64,000 nt of DNA. Origin: JAGVSR01 sp964458265 (lineage in GTDB: Bacteria > Pseudomonadota > Alphaproteobacteria > Rhizobiales > Hyphomicrobiaceae). The position numbers and the translations under genes were made by a program. This document shows positions 1-9,456 of the stretch, piece after piece (the first letter of the stretch is position 1; every line of letters starts with the position of its first letter). The DNA lies in NCBI GenBank assembly GCA_964458265.1, contig CAYWIF010000005.1:46573-110572 (forward strand), given 5' to 3'. Under the pieces are notes generated by a model. The model worked only from the letters and a program-made list of their open reading frames with translations. It made no database searches and had not been told where the DNA came from.

Positions 1-1
1 C

Positions 2-619
2 ACGTTCTCCGGCCCGTACGCCAGCCGCAAATCGCAGCCGGTGATTTATTGCACCGAGCGTTGCGTGTTCCAGTTGACGCCTGGCGGGCTGGAATTGATC
101 GAGGTGGCACCCGGAATCGACATCGACAAACACATTCTTCCTCACATGGATTTCCAGCCCATCATCAATAAGCCGATGCCGATGGATCGCCGCATCTTCG
201 TGGACGATCCCATGGAGTTGCTGTCCGAGCTGTTGAACCTCAAGCTGTCCGAACGTGTCAGCTACGACAGCGACCGGAACATCCTGTTTGTGAACCTGGA
301 GGGCTGGAGCGTCCGCAAAAAAAGCGACATCGACGATCTGCGCAAAACGCTTGTGGCCGCCTGCGTGGCTGCGGGCCGGCGCGTTAACTCCGTCGTCAAC
401 CACGACGGCTGCCGGATTGCCGAGGACCTCTACGACGACTACGCCGAAATGATCCAATACATGATGGACGATCACTACCTGACGACGACGCGTTACACGA
501 CCTCCGCTTTCATGCGCTTGAAGATGCAGGAAGCGTTGTCGAAACGCGGTCTGGCCCCGCACATTTTCGAACGCAAGGAAGACGCCCACGCCTTCCTGGA
601 CGACCAGGCGGCGGAGTAG
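2..619 (+). CDS. Acyl-CoA:acetate/3-ketoacid CoA-transferase, C-terminal part (5' end outside window)
   Basis: The frame is open from the first bases, so this is the 3' end of a longer gene; 205 residues are visible. The stretch ERCVFQLTPGGLELIE followed by APGIDIDKHILPHMDF is typical of the end of the catalytic core of propionate CoA-transferase/YdiF-type enzymes, which move CoA between short acyl acids. After it comes an extension of about 150 residues containing MDRRIF and FVNLEGWSV, which I recall in alphaproteobacterial members of the family. The catalytic glutamate lies upstream of the window and cannot be checked. The assignment is good at family level; the acyl substrate is unknown. 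Confidence 0.75.
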   Translation, partial: TFSGPYASRKSQPVIYCTERCVFQLTPGGLELIEVAPGIDIDKHILPHMDFQPIINKPMPMDRRIFVDDPMELLSELLNLKLSERVSYDSDRNILFVNLEGWSVRKKSDIDDLRKTLVAACVAAGRRVNSVVNHDGCRIAEDLYDDYAEMIQYMMDDHYLTTTRYTTSAFMRLKMQEALSKRGLAPHIFERKEDAHAFLDDQAAE

Positions 620-628
620 CAAACTTCC

Positions 629-669
629 GCGCGCAGCGGCCGGCTCCGCGAAGCGGTTTTGTTGCGTTC
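629..669. repeat. Degenerate copy of the 10-bp-stem/21-nt-loop hairpin family
   Basis: The 34 bases at 624-657 recur exactly at 684-717, a 60-base tandem spacing between the CoA-transferase and DUF3592 genes. In this first copy the inner stem CCGC-GAA-GCGG is intact, but the right outer arm (TGTTGCGTTC) no longer matches the left arm (GCGCGCAGCG). It is best read as a decayed duplicate of the copy at 689-729. Confidence 0.5.
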
Positions 670-688
670 CAATCAGCGGCTCTCTTCC

Positions 689-729
689 GCGCGCAGCGGC
701 CGGCTCCGCGAAGCGGTGTCGGTGCGCGC
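689..729. repeat. Structured hairpin repeat, copy A
   Basis: The outer arms are GCGCGCAGCG (689-698) and CGGTGCGCGC (720-729), paired at 9 of 10 positions. They enclose a 21-nt loop that starts GCCGGC and contains an inner stem CCGC-GAA-GCGG. The layout and the downstream AACTAAG match copies at 33733 and 33790, although the stem sequences differ. Confidence 0.6.
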
Positions 730-744
730 CAACTAAGGAGTCTA

Positions 745-1278
745 TCAGGCGCGCCGTTGCAACCGGCCGGCAAGGAAGCCGACGGCGAGGAGCACCAGCC
801 CCACTGTCAGCAGCGACACCGAAGTCGTGCTGGGTCCTGCTTTCAGATAGGCCCGGCGCGGGTCTTGCTGGTCGTAGGATACGGGGTGCGTGCCGTTAGG
901 ACCAAGCGCCGCGACGTCTCGCGCCTTTGTTCTGCTGGGCAATCCGAAATCCCACGGCTCCAGCTTATGCCCTTCAAACGTGACGCCATCGACTGAATAG
1001 CGATAGCTGAGCGCCAGACTTTCAGCTCCAACTCTCTCATGCAACCCGCCGCGCAGCTTGTCGGTCATTGGAATTGTGCGCGTCTCTTCTGCCGTTTCGA
1101 GTGCATGTGTTGTGATCGTCGCGACGGCGGTCGGCCATGATTGCGTGAGAATTCCACGCCACGCGCCAACCCCGCCAATCAACGCGATCAACAACCCGGC
1201 CGACATGATGACGGTGGCGAACGTGGCTGCACTGCGCCGGTACTGATGTGCCGCGCGGCGGCGCTGGGCAGGGGACAT
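745..1278 (-). CDS. DUF3592 domain membrane protein
   Basis: This 177-residue protein has a hydrophobic segment at about residues 20-41 and another at about 152-171. The extracytoplasmic middle region carries the DUF3592 pattern: a YRYSVDGVTFEG strand, then HPVSYDQQDPRRAYL, as in the family's 'V.YdP.dP..A' signature. The family has no established biochemical role. It lies 68 bases downstream of the pyroglutamyl peptidase-like gene on the same strand and is probably the last gene of the bactofilin operon. The start at 1278 has only a weak upstream ribosome-binding match. The family call is secure and the function unknown. Confidence 0.75.
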   Translation of the reverse strand: MSPAQRRRAAHQYRRSAATFATVIMSAGLLIALIGGVGAWRGILTQSWPTAVATITTHALETAEETRTIPMTDKLRGGLHERVGAESLALSYRYSVDGVTFEGHKLEPWDFGLPSRTKARDVAALGPNGTHPVSYDQQDPRRAYLKAGPSTTSVSLLTVGLVLLAVGFLAGRLQRRA

Positions 1279-1346
1279 GCGTCAGGTGGCTCCACTCGAA
1301 ATGGGGACCGGGGACGCGCCAACGGAAGACCCGGCGGTGAATGCCA

Positions 1347-2075
1347 TCAAGATAGGAACTGCGACTGCGGACGCAATGGGGCGAGACATGAATCGAGCAG
1401 AAGCAAGCCGGCGTCCAGCGCTTCCGTCCACCCTATCAGCGAGGCTTCGCCAGCTGTTTCCGGCTCCAGAGTTGCCGGAATATGGATGAAGCCCGCACGC
1501 GCCGGGTGCGGCGCGCGCGCCGCGTACCGCAGCGAATAAAATAATATCGAATTGCACAGGTAGCGACCGGGATCGGTCGAAATTTCGGCCGGATACCCCG
1601 CCGCCGTGAGACGGCGAACGACGCGCCGCACTGGCAGCTTTGCCGACCGCCGAGGCCGGTCCCCGGCAACGACCTTTTCGTGCACGGCAAAGTGCCCGCA
1701 TGCGTCCTCGACGCGCTTGGTTTCATTGTAGGCGTAGCTCTCCACCACCAGACCCGATGCCCGCGCGGAGACGCCAAAATGTAGGACGAGATTAGGACGG
1801 TGCTGCCGCAGTAGAGCGTCCAGACGGATCGGAGCCTCCGACCAGTCGACGGGAAGCACATCTGAAACGAATTCGAGGTCGCCGAACCGCAACGAGGCGA
1901 GTTGGGCCAAGTCGGCGGCAAGATCGGCCGAGACGTTGCGCACGACTCCCGGAAACGCCCCGAACCCGGTAAGTAGGACCGTATTGCGAGGCATATCCCC
2001 CACGACAAGCGGTGCTTGAAAAGCAAAGCTCCGGAGGCGCGAGCCCCCGGAGCTAGATGCAGTCTTCGAAACCAT
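1347..2075 (-). CDS. pcp: Pyroglutamyl-peptidase I-like cysteine peptidase (C15 family)
   Basis: C15 peptidases remove N-terminal pyroglutamate. The N-terminal TGFGAFPG strand corresponds to the family's TGFxPFGG. The likely catalytic residues are Glu112 (VVESYAYN), Cys174 (YLCNSILFY) and His198 (GFIHIP), so the triad appears present. Numbering is from the start at 2075, which has GGGAG nine bases upstream and sits six bases after the bactofilin stop. Homology begins only at Met28 (1994), which has GGGGG close upstream and may be the true start. It is more divergent than textbook Pcp, so a different amidase-type specificity is possible. Confidence 0.75.
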   Translation of the reverse strand: MVSKTASSSGGSRLRSFAFQAPLVVGDMPRNTVLLTGFGAFPGVVRNVSADLAADLAQLASLRFGDLEFVSDVLPVDWSEAPIRLDALLRQHRPNLVLHFGVSARASGLVVESYAYNETKRVEDACGHFAVHEKVVAGDRPRRSAKLPVRRVVRRLTAAGYPAEISTDPGRYLCNSILFYSLRYAARAPHPARAGFIHIPATLEPETAGEASLIGWTEALDAGLLLLDSCLAPLRPQSQFLS

Positions 2076-2081
2076 CCGGCG

Positions 2082-2606
2082 TCAGCTCCCGTTCGACAAC
2101 GCTTGCATTCGTATAGTCTCGAATGCGGAAACGTCGAGGTTTGGCTTCAAGTCAGACGGATCTTTAGCGCGGCGCACACGGCCGTCGAACTGAGCGCCCT
2201 CCGAGATCGACAGCGTCTGGTGCGTGATGTCACCCTCGACTTGAGCTGTCGGGTGCAGCATGACTGCCGCCGCCCTGATGGCGCCTTTGATGCCGCCGCG
2301 CACTTCTATGGCGTCGGCGCTGACGGTGCCAATGACTGAGCCCTCTTCGCCAATCACGACTTGGCGTCCGTGGATGTCGCCATGAACGTCACCGTCGATG
2401 GTCAGCTTGTTTTGCGAAATGATCGTAATTTTTTCGCCCATGATCGTCAGGTCGGTACCGATCACGGACATGCCGCTACCCGACGACGATCTCTCGAACG
2501 GAGACCCTGCCGGACGCGCCGCTGTCGGCGCAGACGAGCCCGTCATACTGGGCATGGAGGGAGGCTTGGGCGGAGCGCCGTCGGAACCTGGACCACGACT
2601 GAACAC
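2082..2606 (-). CDS. Bactofilin family cytoskeletal protein
   Basis: Bactofilins polymerise into filaments that localise cell-wall and polarity enzymes. The protein has 174 residues: a disordered Pro/Ser/Gly-rich head to about residue 45, then the DUF583 beta-helix of short repeats (KLTIDGDVHGDIHGRQVVIGE, SADAIEVRG, AQVEGDITHQTLSISEGA), then a short tail. The start is GTG at 2606, preceded by AAGGGAG at nine bases. The next gene, the pyroglutamyl peptidase-like one, starts six bases after its stop, so the two are probably co-transcribed. The family call is secure. Confidence 0.9.
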   Translation of the reverse strand: MFSRGPGSDGAPPKPPSMPSMTGSSAPTAARPAGSPFERSSSGSGMSVIGTDLTIMGEKITIISQNKLTIDGDVHGDIHGRQVVIGEEGSVIGTVSADAIEVRGGIKGAIRAAAVMLHPTAQVEGDITHQTLSISEGAQFDGRVRRAKDPSDLKPNLDVSAFETIRMQALSNGS

Positions 2607-2738
2607 GGATTTGAACTCCCTTGCGTTGGCACGATAACACCCTCTCCTGGGCCGGCATCATGCGCGGTTGTCGGCAATATGTCGAGGCGGGTGAACGGGA
2701 TGACGGCCTGGCTGTGGCGACGAAGACGCCCCACCGGT

Positions 2739-3161
2739 TTAACGGCCGGACTGCGCCTCCGGGTCTTTGCATCGCCACACAACCGATGCGACCAGGATGG
2801 CGTACGCAGCGACGAGATAAGGGGTCCCGGCCTCCAGCCAGGGCCGCACCATCTCGCGCGCCACACCAAGTTCGGGACTTACCCCGCCCCATCGAAAGAA
2901 TAGGACCCAGAAAACGATTTGTGCTGCCGCGGCCATGAGGCCGGGCACTAAGAATGCAATGGCCCAGAAACGTGACTGGCCGGCTGACGGCAGCCGTTCC
3001 CAAAGAAGATACGTGACGGCGAAAAACGTAGCCAATGCAACTGTGGCCCAGCCGTAAAAGCGAAACCAGCTCTCGCCCAGTCCGGCATAGAGCAAGACCG
3101 CCAGTGCCACGCCGGCGCCGAGCACTCCGGCCAGCCGATTGAGGAAAGCCCGATAAGACAT
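2739..3161 (-). CDS. Four-helix integral membrane protein of unknown function
   Basis: The 140-residue product has about four hydrophobic segments: residues 10-28, 35-55, 66-90 and 114-130. Charged residues lie in the loops (LLWERL, ARFR-like turns). I recognise no family. It stands between the bactofilin operon and a strong terminator at 3221-3244, and has its own start at 3161 without a clear ribosome-binding site. Its codon use resembles the neighbours, which supports it being a real gene. The 132 bases between its stop and the bactofilin gene hold nothing I can identify. Confidence 0.55.
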   Translation of the reverse strand: MSYRAFLNRLAGVLGAGVALAVLLYAGLGESWFRFYGWATVALATFFAVTYLLWERLPSAGQSRFWAIAFLVPGLMAAAAQIVFWVLFFRWGGVSPELGVAREMVRPWLEAGTPYLVAAYAILVASVVWRCKDPEAQSGR

Positions 3162-3220
3162 CGGTGAGCTTTTAGCGCGTTTTCACGCTGCAGGGCCACC
3201 CCGTGTTCTCAAAACACAAA

Positions 3221-3244
3221 GGGCCGCTCGATAACGAGCGGCCC
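3221..3244 (-). terminator. Rho-independent terminator
   Basis: A perfect 10-bp stem, GGGCCGCTCG pairing with CGAGCGGCCC, closes a 4-nt loop. On the minus strand it is followed directly by TTTGTGTTTT. It would end transcripts coming from the short ORF at 3299-3376 and possibly from the OpgC gene. Confidence 0.85.
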
Positions 3245-3298
3245 CGTGAGATCGGTGCGAAATTCCCGGGGGCGTCAGCCCGCCGGTGTCGCCCATCG

Positions 3299-3376
3299 TC
3301 AGGTTGTCAGCGGAAGGTGTTCCGATGAAATCCCGCGCGATGCCGACATCGCAGCCTTCAAGATCCCACTCGACAT
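3299..3376 (-). CDS. Short ORF (25 codons) with a full-length Shine-Dalgarno match
   Basis: The ORF reads MSSGILKAAMSASRGISSEHLPLTT and has no family I recognise. Its start is preceded by AAGGAGGTGATCCG, which is complementary to essentially the whole 16S rRNA tail, with GGAGG seven bases from the ATG. About 55 bases beyond the stop is a perfect terminator. It could encode a small protein, a leader peptide, or belong to an RNA that mainly binds ribosomes. The 127 bases up to the OpgC stop contain no obvious promoter, so it may share the OpgC transcript. Translation is inferred only. Confidence 0.4.
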   Translation of the reverse strand: MSSGILKAAMSASRGISSEHLPLTT

Positions 3377-3503
3377 CGGATCACCTCCTTCCAGTTGTTG
3401 CTCGATTTCGAAATGCTCTCACATTCGCCGCAACTTGAAAAGAGGCTGATCAAAATCGCCAGTTGGCCACCTGCCGAAATAAAGCGCTCGACAACCAGCC
3501 GGA

Positions 3504-4637
3504 TTAACCGTTCGCCACTGTTGTGAGCGACCGGCCGGCCTTACGCTCGGTCAAGACCCGCGCGGCATAGGCCATCGCCGCGACGCCAATGGCCGACACC
3601 ACGAATTCTAGCCCCATCGACGTGCCGATCTGCCGGAGAATGATCCAGGCCGCGAAGGAAAGGATGGTCCCGAGCGCAAAAATTTCCAGGGCATGCCGTC
3701 CACACAGCGATATTGCGCGCGCCACCGGCCGTTCCAGCCAAGCCGCCGACGTCGGAATCAGCGACCCGGCCATGTAGGCCAGCGCCAGAACATGCAGAAA
3801 GCGCCAGGCGGAAAGGTCCGGCTTGCTAACCCGCCCGATCAGGTCGGGAGGCAACAGCGGATTGTCCGGCAACCATCCGATCGGTACCCATGGCGCCGCA
3901 TAAAGAAACGAAAACGAGACATACAAAATAGCCATCGCCAGCACGGCTGCACGATTGGTGAGTTCGTGATTGCGCGCCAGCATCGCGGCCGCCGCTCCGG
4001 TGGTGAACAGGAGTTGCCATGCGAATGGGTTGAAGAACCAGCCCTCTCCTGGCGTATTGACCGGCAAATTGATCTTGAAGTAGTTGGCCGCGGCCCAGAT
4101 TCCGGCGGATGCGGCCAGGGCCGTCACGACGCCCTTCCGGAACAAAATTAGCATCACCGGAAACCAGAGCATCAAGACCACATACAACGGCAAAATGTTC
4201 ATCTGGTTGGGTTGATAAGTCAGCGAGAGCGCACCGAGCGCCGCGCCGGCCGGGTCTTGGGCAAGTTTCTGCAGGAACATGTTGTGCACGTAGGCCGGGT
4301 CGCGAAAGATGTGTGCCGCCGCATAAAGCATTACCGCCGACGCAATCAGAACGGCGATGTGCCAGAAGTAAATGCGCCCGGCCCGCTTGATGGCCCGTTG
4401 AAAGGATGGTTTCAGCGGTCCCCGATCGCTGCCCAACCCATAGGCCAGTGCCGCCGAATACCCCGACAGCAGAACGAAAACCTCGCTTGCGTCAGCGAAG
4501 CCGAAGTTCTTTAGCGTCCCATAAGCCCATGAATTATCTGGTATATGGTCGATAAAGATGAAGATCAGCGCAAGACCGCGAAAGAAGTCCACTCTTGGGT
4601 CGCGTGGACGCGCGTCAGGCGCGGGCGGTACGATCAT
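3504..4637 (-). CDS. opgC: OpgC-family membrane acyltransferase
   Basis: The 377-residue polytopic protein belongs to the OpgC family, whose characterised member adds succinyl groups to osmoregulated periplasmic glucans. It begins with the family hallmark DFFRGLALIFIFIDHIP at residues 17-33. Next comes FVLLSGYSAALAYG, then about ten hydrophobic segments, including a conserved-looking YQPNQMNILPLYVV stretch at about residue 140. The substrate in this organism is not shown by the context, since no glucan synthase gene is nearby. The 166 bases between it and thiC hold no recognisable gene. Confidence 0.85.
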   Translation of the reverse strand: MIVPPAPDARPRDPRVDFFRGLALIFIFIDHIPDNSWAYGTLKNFGFADASEVFVLLSGYSAALAYGLGSDRGPLKPSFQRAIKRAGRIYFWHIAVLIASAVMLYAAAHIFRDPAYVHNMFLQKLAQDPAGAALGALSLTYQPNQMNILPLYVVLMLWFPVMLILFRKGVVTALAASAGIWAAANYFKINLPVNTPGEGWFFNPFAWQLLFTTGAAAAMLARNHELTNRAAVLAMAILYVSFSFLYAAPWVPIGWLPDNPLLPPDLIGRVSKPDLSAWRFLHVLALAYMAGSLIPTSAAWLERPVARAISLCGRHALEIFALGTILSFAAWIILRQIGTSMGLEFVVSAIGVAAMAYAARVLTERKAGRSLTTVANG

Positions 4638-4803
4638 TTGGGTTCTGTCGCGCGCAGGCCGAATTGCGTAAGGCTAGTTCCCTAGCTGATCGTCAGTGAT
4701 ATGCGTCTGCATCGGAGTCGCCAATGTGGCGGTCAGGCTGTGCGCCAAATTGTTTTCGACTGTGCCTTCTCGGCGTCAGGCGCCCTCACGCCGCTGGCCG
4801 GCA

Positions 4804-6699
<1,896 letters not shown>

Positions 6700-6790
6700 G
6701 GCTCTCTCCCGTGCGCTCATGCGCAACGACACAGTTCATCACGACGATGAAGGGAAAGAGGCCCGGCATGAATGCCGCGCAATGCGTCCG

Positions 6791-6885
6791 TCCCTTCGCC
6801 GGCATGACCCGGATCAGGTTCGAAGGGTGCTTGCGCTGAACTGCGCAATCTCAGCCGGACAACCGGCGCCCCTCGGAACTCCGTG
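6791..6885 (-). promoter_or_regulatory. TPP riboswitch (THI element) upstream of thiC
   Basis: On the minus strand the region reads as a classic THI box: GGCTGAGATTGCGC, then ACCCTTCGAACCTGATCC, then GGGTCATGCCGGCGAAGGGA. The first part binds the pyrimidine and the second the pyrophosphate of TPP. Between it and the thiC start is CGGCATTCATGCCG (near 6765-6778), a small hairpin followed by a pyrimidine run, which could form part of the expression platform. Thiamine pyrophosphate would be expected to reduce thiC expression. Confidence 0.95.
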
Positions 6886-6932
6886 GAGTGTGGCGCGATC
6901 GACGGCCAGATGCAAGGCAGGCTGGCGTGGGT

Positions 6933-7514
6933 TTAAGCCCGGCCGGACGTGATCAGCCGCTCGAATGCTCTCAGTGTCCGCTCTTTCGCCAGCCGGTCTT
7001 TCATCGACCAGTGCCAGAAATGATGGCTGAGGTAGAGGCCGTAGAGTTCGAATACGAACTGATCGGCGTCGACCGCCTCGGAGAATTCACCCGCTGACTT
7101 GGCATCTTCGACGGCGGACTTCAATGTCTCCGACCAGCCGCCCAAAAACTGTTCCAGCTTGGTTCGAACATCGGCAGGCAGCGCATCGCTCTCCGCACTC
7201 GCATGAACGAACGGGCACCCACCCTGCAGCCGCGGCCCGCGCGACCAGGCGAGCCAGCGCGTGAACAGCGCGCGCAGGCGCGCTTCGCCTGTTCCGGCTG
7301 CCATCCCAGCCCCCACGACCTCACCAACGAACAATGCGGCCGCCTTGTCGATGACGCCAAGCTGCAATGCCTCTTTGCCAGAGAAATGTTGCAAGAGACC
7401 GCTGCGTGACAACTCCAGGTCTCGCGCCAAATCGCCGATCGAGAGCGCCGACAACCCACGCGCACTCGCCAGCCCCAGGCTGTGGGAAAGAATCCGTTCG
7501 CGTATTGCCTCCAT
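6933..7514 (-). CDS. TetR family transcriptional regulator
   Basis: This 193-residue regulator has an N-terminal helix-turn-helix at about residues 20-45 (ALSIGDLARDLELSRSGLLQHFSGKEAL), typical of TetR DNA-binding domains. An all-helical ligand-binding domain follows, with GGCPFVHASAE, a segment common in one TetR C-terminal subgroup. The start at 7514 has GGAAGGTGAGG upstream; an upstream in-frame start at 7592 is unlikely. The stop lies about 48 bases before the TPP riboswitch, so the thiC promoter must overlap the end of this gene. No adjacent target gene is obvious, and the ligand cannot be predicted. The intergenic 7515-7720 shows nothing else. Confidence 0.85.
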   Translation of the reverse strand: MEAIRERILSHSLGLASARGLSALSIGDLARDLELSRSGLLQHFSGKEALQLGVIDKAAALFVGEVVGAGMAAGTGEARLRALFTRWLAWSRGPRLQGGCPFVHASAESDALPADVRTKLEQFLGGWSETLKSAVEDAKSAGEFSEAVDADQFVFELYGLYLSHHFWHWSMKDRLAKERTLRAFERLITSGRA

Positions 7515-7720
7515 CGCCTCACCTTCCAGAATGCAAGCACCACTGCGATGCCAGTTCGGCGCCCCGCTGCCGAGCGGACGGACATTTTGCATCCGCCGTC
7601 GTCGCTTACAAACAGAGGCACTGCGGAAAGAGTTGGGCGAAATCTAGCTTCTGCTGTGAACGGCACCTCGGTGTGGCCCTTGAGCCGCGTTCTGCCTTGC
7701 CGCCTTGAGTTGGCCGAAAT

Positions 7721-9316
7721 TCAAGCCGCCAGCGCTTGTTTCGCAGTCTGCACCCACTGCGTGATTGTCTCGATATCCGGCGCGTCCCCGTTGCGCAGAA
7801 TTCTGCCACCCTCCGGCGTCGTGGCGAACGACAACACAGCCGCCGAGAGAGCGACCGGATCGGCCCCGGCTAATTTGTCCGCCGTGTCATAACCGGCGCC
7901 CGCGATCAACTGAGCATGCGTTCCACGTAGGCCGGGCACGCGCAACACCAGCCGCGCTTCCGCCTTCCATTGTTCAATGAGGCCGGCGTCGTATCGTCCG
8001 CCGCCGAGCAGCGACGCGGCCGTATCCGGATCGGCGGCGAGAAAGTCCCTCACGCTGACGATTCCGCCGAGTGCCAAGCGCTCCGCGAGCCTCGGGCCAA
8101 TGGAGGGCGCACGTTCCAATTCGTCCGCCTCCGTCAAATAGTAGCGCGGCGTCGCTTGCAGACGTGACAGCGAGCGCGACGGGTCGGGTTGGGAAGCCAG
8201 GATCGACCGATTGGAAACCTCTGGCTCGGCTATGGACTGAATGGATTTCAACACAGGCACGGAAGGTGTGGGTTGCGCAGTGACCTCAACCTGCTTGCCC
8301 GCGCCAGCGTTTGCAGCTGGCTTTAAGGCTGCGGTGCGCCTGCGCGCTGGTGGGGTTGCAGCAGGTGCCAAGCGCAGCGCTCGTTCCGCGTCCAATGCGG
8401 CCGCACGGGGTGCGAGGACTTCTTTCGCATGCAGATCGCGCACCGCTCGGTCATCCTCGGGAAGCGACACCTCCACGCGCCCCGTCGCCATCAACTCGTC
8501 GTACATTGCCTGAACCTGCCGTCGTGTCTCGGCATCTGCAATCTTCTTGGTAACCCACTTCGCCGGAACCTTGAGCGTGGCGAGCACGCAGTCCGCGGTC
8601 AAGGAAACCTCAGGCGGTTCAACGGCCGCCTCCGAAATCGCCCGGTCGAGGACCAGCGCAAACCCCTTGGCGGCGTAGATCAGGAGCGCAGAGACTGCAT
8701 CGCGGGCAATCGGAGAGAGACCCTCCGTAGGCTCACGCACACCCGTCTTGAGGTCGTAGTGCGCGATCAGTGTCTCATAATCGGGGTTTGATCGCTCGGC
8801 GCCTGCGATGACATGCGCTTGCAGCCAATTGGCGCCCGCCGGCAACACCGGCGCCTCATCATGGTGCTGGGCTTCCCCGTGCGCGCGAAGAGCGTCGTAG
8901 GAACGATTGATGCTCCACTCGACTGCGCGATGCACACTGTTCTCGGCATCCGATTGCGCGGTGTGGAAGGGGTGGATCGGATCTGTGTAGTAATGACTGA
9001 GGACACCCGCTGCATAGACCGCGCGTTCAAAATCCCTGTCCTTCAGCGCTTCCAGAAGGTGTGCGTACCAGTTCGCGGCCTTCTCCGGCGCGCCGCCCCA
9101 GAAGTTGTCGCGCACGTGCAGCACGTGGTTTTTGAAATCCTTGAATTCGACGTCCGGAGCCTTTGAGCCGGTCAGATACACGTCGGCATGTTTCAGGAAA
9201 ACGCGTCGCCACTGCTCGGCATCCGTACGTGGCAGATATTGCAATGCGTCCAGCGCCAGTTTGTGGTGCGTGCCGTTTGCATGTGCCGCATAGATGATCG
9301 TGAAAAGCAAAGACAT
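7721..9316 (-). CDS. Zinc-dependent phospholipase C-like domain fused to a DUF4332 helix-hairpin-helix domain
   Basis: The N-terminal region (to about residue 240) carries the histidine/aspartate pattern of the phospholipase C/P1 nuclease fold: HHK near residue 18, HADVYLTGSKAPD near 43, HVLHVRD near 64, SHYYTDPIHPFHT near 107, then VHRAVEWSIN. These would bind a trinuclear zinc site. A Pro/Ala-rich linker (about residues 310-390) leads to a C-terminal DUF4332-like domain (LTEADELERAPSIGPRLAERL) with helix-hairpin-helix repeats that usually bind nucleic acid or protein. There is no clear cleavable signal peptide. A phospholipase or a nuclease is possible. It is monocistronic. Confidence 0.75.
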   Translation of the reverse strand: MSLLFTIIYAAHANGTHHKLALDALQYLPRTDAEQWRRVFLKHADVYLTGSKAPDVEFKDFKNHVLHVRDNFWGGAPEKAANWYAHLLEALKDRDFERAVYAAGVLSHYYTDPIHPFHTAQSDAENSVHRAVEWSINRSYDALRAHGEAQHHDEAPVLPAGANWLQAHVIAGAERSNPDYETLIAHYDLKTGVREPTEGLSPIARDAVSALLIYAAKGFALVLDRAISEAAVEPPEVSLTADCVLATLKVPAKWVTKKIADAETRRQVQAMYDELMATGRVEVSLPEDDRAVRDLHAKEVLAPRAAALDAERALRLAPAATPPARRRTAALKPAANAGAGKQVEVTAQPTPSVPVLKSIQSIAEPEVSNRSILASQPDPSRSLSRLQATPRYYLTEADELERAPSIGPRLAERLALGGIVSVRDFLAADPDTAASLLGGGRYDAGLIEQWKAEARLVLRVPGLRGTHAQLIAGAGYDTADKLAGADPVALSAAVLSFATTPEGGRILRNGDAPDIETITQWVQTAKQALAA

Positions 9317-9456
9317 CGCGCTGCCCCTGGGTTAGCCATGGCCCGAAGAATGGCCTGCTTCCATAGTCGGATAGCGTGAGTCGCGGACAGGTTCGTATTC
9401 CCACGCGGCTCGCGGCCGGGGATATGTCGGCTCAGAGGTGATGGCGTGGAAAGGCT

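Noticed and set aside
624..717. Two 34-base identical repeats spaced 60 bases apart, considered as a CRISPR start
   Set aside because: Only two units; the repeats form one arm and loop of a hairpin family, no leader or cas gene is near, and the spacer is short and unrelated to arrays.
3377..3392. GGATCACCTCCTT on the plus strand, identical to the 3' end of 16S rRNA
   Set aside because: No upstream 16S sequence is present. On the minus strand it is the long Shine-Dalgarno motif of a short ORF.
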